Assembly (NCBI RefSeq): GCF_900583165.1
Contig: NZ_UTKY01000115.1
Span: 29,953 to 93,952, forward strand
Origin: Pseudomonas viridiflava
Lineage (GTDB): Bacteria; Pseudomonadota; Gammaproteobacteria; Pseudomonadales; Pseudomonadaceae
DNA: 64,000 nucleotides
Direction: 5' to 3'
This document shows, one piece after another, positions 60,202-64,000 of this stretch. Positions within the stretch are counted from its first letter, which is position 1. Each line of letters opens with the position of its first letter. The translations under genes and the position numbers were made by a program. The notes under the pieces are model-generated. The model worked only from the letters and a program-made list of their open reading frames with translations. It was not told where the DNA came from and ran no database searches.

Positions 60202-62505
60202 CTATTTGCCTAGTTGAATCTTAGGCGCCCAAGTCAGCCATTCGTCTTCAAACTTATCGAACAACGCAAATGTCTGCTGCGGCCTGGCGGCATTGCCCAT
60301 GCGGTCACCCTCTGGTGTAGCGAAGGCGATGCCACCGGCGACCAGGGTTTCCAGCGACTCAGTACGCACCGTCGCCCCTTTGAACAGACCGAAGTCCAGG
60401 CCAAACCCGCTGGTGTTCCAGAATCGGCTGCCGCTACGTACCAGCGGCGCATATTTAGGCTCGATCAGGATATGGATCAGCACACGGTCGGCGGTCTGGC
60501 CGAGCTCGTAGCCGATGACTTTACCGACGGTGACTTCACGGTAGGTGACGGGCACGCCCTCCTTCAACGAACCACGGCGGGCAGCGCTGAGTGTCAGGCT
60601 CAAGCCTTCTTCACGATGAACGGCCTCTGGCGGCTGGTCCAGCGCAACGAAGCTCTTTTGCGGGCCGGCGTTTTTCGCGGCGGGTTGCACTTCGATGTAT
60701 TGGCCGGTGACCAAGGTCTCCAGGTTGGAAGTTTTCATCAGGCCCAGCTCTGGCTTGACCACCCAGAACTGACTACCCGTGCGGGCGATGCGGTCTGCCA
60801 CTTGGGTGATGCGCGCACTGAGCAACACCGATTGCATGTCAGCGCTGAGGTCGACGCTTTCGATCTTGCCCACATCCAACCCTTTGAAGCGCACTGGCGT
60901 GCCGGGGCGCATGCCGTCAGCGCGATCAACCTTGATGGTCACCAGGGTGCCATGTTGATTGGCCGCTTCACGGTCAGCAAACAAGCGGAAACGCGGAATG
61001 CGCTTTTTCAGCGGCACATTTTGCTCTGGCGTTTCAAAGGCGATGCCGCCGGCCATCAGGCTGGCCAGGGATTCACTCTTGACCTGGATGCCACCGGTGA
61101 GACCGCCGGTCAGGGTGACGCCGCTGGCATTCCAAAAACGAGTCGAGCCGTTGACCAGGTTTTCGTACTCTTTCTCGATATGGACGCCGATCACCAGTTG
61201 CTTCTTCTTGCGTGAGAATTGGTAGCTCTGTACCGAGCCGACCTTGACCTGTTTGTAGAGGATGGGGCTGCCCACATCCAGAGAGCCCAGGTTGTCGGTG
61301 AGCAACACCATGTGCAAACCTGGGGAGCGTAGGTCCAAGGGCGGCGCCTTGGCCCGGGCCACGTACTCACGTTGCGGGGGCGTACCTTTATCGCCGGGTC
61401 GGATAGCGATGTAGTTACCTTTAACCAACGCCTCAAGCCCGGTGATACCGGCCAGGGAGATGGACGGTTTGACCACCCAGAACTGGGTGTCCTGCACCAG
61501 GTAGTCTTCCGCCAAGGGATCGAGGGTCAGCTCAGCGTTGGCGCTGGAAAGGTCCGGGTTGATTTTCAGGGTTTTCAAGCTGCCGACCTGGATGCCTTTG
61601 TACATCACCGGAGTGCGCCCGGCTTGCAGGCCTTCGAAGTCACTAAGCTTGACCTTGACCTTGATGCCTGCGGCGGCGGCGTCGAAATCTTCGTATAGGC
61701 GGAAAGGTAGGCTCGGGTCTGTCGGCGGGCTGTCCTTGCGGTTTTCCGGCGTGGCGAAAGCGATACCGCCGGCGACGATACTGGAGAGCGACTCGCTGCG
61801 TACTTTCACGCCAGAGAGATTGGCGTCGATGCTGATGCCGCTGGCGTTCCAGAAACGTGTGTGTTTACGCACCAGGTTGGCGTAGGTGGGTTCGATGTAG
61901 ACCTTGATCTCAACGGTGCTCTGATCCTCCGACAGCAGGTAGCTTTTGACCTGGCCGACTTGGATCTGCTTGTAGAACACCGGACTGCCCCGGTTAAGGG
62001 AGCCCAGGCGGTCGGCCTTGAGCGTCACGTGAAGGCCTGGCTTGGCATCGGAAAGCGGTGGCTCTTCGGAGAGTGCCTTGAATTTTCGCGTGGGTTCGCC
62101 ATCACCTGGGCTGGCAGCGATGTAGTTACCCGAGACCAACGTTTCCAATCCGGTGATACCGGCAAGGCTGACGCTTGGCTTGACCAACCAGAAGCGCGTA
62201 TTGGTCTTGAGGTATTGATCGACGTCCTTGTTCATCTCGATGGTGGCAATCACCCCGCGATTACTGCCCTCGTCGTCCAGCGCCAGGGCTTTGACCTTGC
62301 CCACGGGCATGCCTTTGTAGACGACTTCGGTCTTGTTGACCTGGATACCTTCGCCGCTTTCAAAGCGCACCTGAATTTCGATGCCTTGCTGGGAATAGGC
62401 ACGCCACCCCAGCCATCCGCCGATGATCAAGGCAATCAGGGGCAATACCCAAATGGCCGACCAGTTGGACGCTGGGCGGGTCTTGGCTTTAGGCAAATCA
62501 CTCAT
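60202..62505 (-). CDS. pqiB: PqiB/LetB-like protein with six MCE domains
   Basis: A 767-residue envelope protein. One N-terminal transmembrane helix (about 16-34, SAIWVLPLIALIIGGWLGW) anchors it in the inner membrane. Six MCE repeats follow, starting near residues 43, 160, 284, 400, 520 and 640, each with a GxPVxYKxxxVGxV-type core (for example TEVVYKGMPVGKVKAL, GSPILYKQVKVGSVQS). MCE stacks form tubes that move lipids between the membranes. E. coli PqiB has three repeats and LetB seven, so six is intermediate. It overlaps the preceding pqiA gene by 8 bases. Confidence 0.9.
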   Translation of the reverse strand: MSDLPKAKTRPASNWSAIWVLPLIALIIGGWLGWRAYSQQGIEIQVRFESGEGIQVNKTEVVYKGMPVGKVKALALDDEGSNRGVIATIEMNKDVDQYLKTNTRFWLVKPSVSLAGITGLETLVSGNYIAASPGDGEPTRKFKALSEEPPLSDAKPGLHVTLKADRLGSLNRGSPVFYKQIQVGQVKSYLLSEDQSTVEIKVYIEPTYANLVRKHTRFWNASGISIDANLSGVKVRSESLSSIVAGGIAFATPENRKDSPPTDPSLPFRLYEDFDAAAAGIKVKVKLSDFEGLQAGRTPVMYKGIQVGSLKTLKINPDLSSANAELTLDPLAEDYLVQDTQFWVVKPSISLAGITGLEALVKGNYIAIRPGDKGTPPQREYVARAKAPPLDLRSPGLHMVLLTDNLGSLDVGSPILYKQVKVGSVQSYQFSRKKKQLVIGVHIEKEYENLVNGSTRFWNASGVTLTGGLTGGIQVKSESLASLMAGGIAFETPEQNVPLKKRIPRFRLFADREAANQHGTLVTIKVDRADGMRPGTPVRFKGLDVGKIESVDLSADMQSVLLSARITQVADRIARTGSQFWVVKPELGLMKTSNLETLVTGQYIEVQPAAKNAGPQKSFVALDQPPEAVHREEGLSLTLSAARRGSLKEGVPVTYREVTVGKVIGYELGQTADRVLIHILIEPKYAPLVRSGSRFWNTSGFGLDFGLFKGATVRTESLETLVAGGIAFATPEGDRMGNAARPQQTFALFDKFEDEWLTWAPKIQLGK

Positions 62506-63121
62506 GGTCGTCGTCCGACTCCGTGTTATCCCAAATCAGTCGGGGATCAAAAGTTACTGCGGCAAGCATCGTCAAGATGACCACACTGGCGAACGCCGCA
62601 GCGCCGAGGTTGGCCTCGACACTGGCAAGCCGCCCAAAGTTTACAACCGCTACCAGGATGGCGATCACGAAGATATCCAACATGGACCAGCGGCCAATGA
62701 ATTCGATAAAGCGGTACATCACAATCCGTTGCTGCGCGGACAGCGGCTGATGGCGCTGCACCGAGAACAGTAGCAGACCAATGCCAACGAGCTTAAATGT
62801 CGGTACCAGAATACTGGCGATGAACACCACCGCCGCGATGGGAAACATGCCGTGCTGCACCAGTTGGATCACGCCGGCCATGATCGTGCTTGGATCGCCC
62901 TGCCCGAGGGTGTTGATAGTCATGATCGGTAACAGGTTGGCGGGAATGTACAAGATCGCCGCGGTGATCAACAGTGCCCAAGTACGCGCAAGGCTGTTGG
63001 GGCGACGGGCATGGATCAGCGCGCCGCAGCGGGTGCAGATTTGTTCATCGGTGTGTGGCTCTTGTTTGTTCAACTCGTGGCATTCGGTACAAATCAAAAT
63101 GCCTGCATCAATCGCCCGCAT
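62498..63121 (-). CDS. PqiA/LetA-type membrane protein, second copy
   Basis: A protein of about 207 residues. An N-terminal zinc-ribbon has two CxxC pairs (CTEC and CTRC) and is followed by four transmembrane helices (AAILYIPANLLPIMTINTLG and later). In E. coli, PqiA and LetA carry two such halves in one chain and partner the MCE protein; here this is the downstream half as a separate protein. The ATG at 63121 has AGGAG nine bases upstream; the ATG at 63127 is too close to it. Confidence 0.87.
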   Translation of the reverse strand: MRAIDAGILICTECHELNKQEPHTDEQICTRCGALIHARRPNSLARTWALLITAAILYIPANLLPIMTINTLGQGDPSTIMAGVIQLVQHGMFPIAAVVFIASILVPTFKLVGIGLLLFSVQRHQPLSAQQRIVMYRFIEFIGRWSMLDIFVIAILVAVVNFGRLASVEANLGAAAFASVVILTMLAAVTFDPRLIWDNTESDDDHE

Positions 63122-63767
63122 GATCATCCTCTCCTGACAGCGCCTGCCAAATCTGATGGGGCGACATCACCACCTCAAGTAATACCTGAACCATTAACAG
63201 GCTGATGAAACACACCAGTCCCAGGCCGATGGTGATTGAGGCCATGTCCGCAAGCTTTACGATGGCGACCAGGACGCCCATCAGGTAGACCTCCAGCATT
63301 CCCCAATCTTTCATGTGGTGGTAGATGCGGTAGAGCAGCAGGCCATAGCTGCGGCCGATCTTCCAGCGAATGCTGAGTAACACTGCCAATTGGCAAAGCA
63401 GTTTAAGTAAAGGAATACCCATGCTGCAGAGGAACACTACAACGGCTACGCCCTGCATACCGGTGTCAAACAGTGCGACGACACCGCTCCACACGGTATC
63501 TTCTGACGACTGCCCAAGCAGATTGAGCTGCATGATAGGTAAAAAGTTCGCAGGGATGTACAGCAGCAATGCAGCGATTACCAAGGCGAGACTTCGCTCC
63601 ACGACATTATGGCGATGAGCGTACAACTCGTAACCACAGCGGGGGCACTGGGCTTTTTCGCCGAGGGCGAGCACGGGTTTGCGCATCAGCAAGTCGCACT
63701 CATGGCATGCCACCAGGTCGTCCAGTGGTAAATCTGACACCTCGTGGGTACCAACCGGATCCGGCAT
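63108..63767 (-). CDS. PqiA/LetA-type membrane protein, first copy
   Basis: A 219-residue protein with an N-terminal zinc-ribbon (CHEC and CPRC) and four transmembrane helices (LLLYIPANFLPIMQLNLLG etc.), closely parallel to the next gene. It overlaps that gene by 14 bases, so the two halves and pqiB are translated as a coupled unit. Together they should form the inner-membrane partner of the MCE tube. Confidence 0.87.
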   Translation of the reverse strand: MPDPVGTHEVSDLPLDDLVACHECDLLMRKPVLALGEKAQCPRCGYELYAHRHNVVERSLALVIAALLLYIPANFLPIMQLNLLGQSSEDTVWSGVVALFDTGMQGVAVVVFLCSMGIPLLKLLCQLAVLLSIRWKIGRSYGLLLYRIYHHMKDWGMLEVYLMGVLVAIVKLADMASITIGLGLVCFISLLMVQVLLEVVMSPHQIWQALSGEDDHAGD

Positions 63768-63872
63768 AAATAGGGCTCGAGCTCTAAAAAAGGTTAGGTT
63801 GCTATTCTAGTGGTCTGGTTCAGAAATAACTGTGCAAATTTTTCGGCGTTTGAAGAGACTTTTCTCGCGCCC

Positions 63873-63909
63873 AAAACAAAACCCCTGTTTGCGTTAGCAA
63901 ACAGGGGTT
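63873..63909 (-). terminator. Terminator of the rRNA operon
   Basis: A 13-bp perfect stem AACCCCTGTTTGC / gcaaacaggggtt (63880-63892, 63897-63909) with loop gtta. On the minus strand it is followed by TTTGTTTTGG. It lies just after the 5S gene. Confidence 0.9.
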
Positions 63910-63920
63910 CTGGAATTTAA

Positions 63921-64000
63921 TCTTGACGATGACCTACTCTCACATGGGGAAACCCCACACTACCATCGGCGATGCATCGTTTCACTGCTGAGTTCGGGAT
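63921..64000 (-). rRNA. rrf: 5S ribosomal RNA (3' part, cut by the window edge)
   Basis: The reverse complement reads ATCCCGAACTCAGCAGTGAA, then ACGATGCATCGCCGATGGTA and so on to ATCGTCAAGA, the 3' two thirds of a pseudomonad 5S rRNA. The 5' part and presumably 23S lie beyond the right edge. The exact 3' end is uncertain by a few bases. Confidence 0.95.

Noticed and set aside
1..64000. CRISPR array, prophage or insertion sequence
   Set aside because: No regularly spaced repeats, phage structural genes or transposase genes were seen. The only repeats are REP-type palindromes.

Overview
The window looks like a chromosome segment of a Pseudomonas fluorescens-group bacterium. The evidence is the high-GC housekeeping genes, several REP/REPIN palindromes typical of that group, and gene orders (murI-moeB-prmC-prfA-hemA; TPR-lolB-ispE-tRNA-Gln-prs-rplY-pth-ychF; carbonic anhydrase; rimI-holD; mksFEB) that I recall from P. 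aeruginosa PAO1 around PA4661-PA4686. No alignment was run. Genes were judged on motifs, length and context.

Layout. (1) 1-6369: small membrane and cysteine-cluster proteins, a PagL-type lipid A deacylase, then the minus-strand chain hemA-prfA-prmC-moeB-murI. (2) 6552-13469: plus-strand TPR lipoprotein, lolB, ispE, tRNA-Gln, prs, rplY, pth, ychF. (3) 13811-31906: a complete Hrp1-type (P. syringae-like) type III secretion cluster. It holds one HrpS-like activator, a hrpA/hrpB-hrcJ-hrpD-hrpE block, hrpF-hrpG-hrcC-hrpT-hrpV, the opposing hrpJ-hrcV-hrpQ-hrcN-hrpO-hrpP-hrcQ-hrcR-hrcS-hrcT-hrcU operon, and hrpL. (4) 32133-35035: tRNA-Met, gamma-glutamyltransferase, and a HigB/HigA toxin-antitoxin pair. 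(5) 35056-51948: ddl, exporters, AraC and LysR regulators, a soluble PAS-PAS chemoreceptor, a gluconate permease, a PIN-like/ImmA-IrrE pair, short-chain fatty acid transport, a Tat-exported phosphoesterase, and an unknown secreted protein. (6) 52104-60041: a SET-domain protein, carbonic anhydrase, rimI, holD, and the mksF-mksE-mksB condensin. (7) 60202-64000: a six-MCE-domain PqiB with two single-domain PqiA proteins, then the 3' part of a 5S rRNA gene on the minus strand.

How the parts fit. The type III cluster shows its own regulatory cascade in the DNA. A sigma-54 promoter precedes hrpL (target of HrpS). Three hrp boxes (sites for HrpL) precede hrpA, hrpF and hrpJ, and they decide the start codons of hrpF and hrpJ. 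The cluster sits exactly between ychF and tRNA-Met, which I recall as neighbours in P. aeruginosa, so it looks like an inserted block. No effector, harpin or hrpK gene lies inside it.

The least expected signals are: two exact DnaA boxes in the short divergent region between holD (replicase psi subunit) and the mksFEB condensin operon; a 15-bp perfect palindrome ahead of a stand-alone SET-domain methyltransferase gene; a probable internal translation start in the unsplit hrcQ; a 57-residue candidate for the type III pilus or needle subunit; and a probable toxin-antitoxin-like DUF4411/ImmA-IrrE pair.
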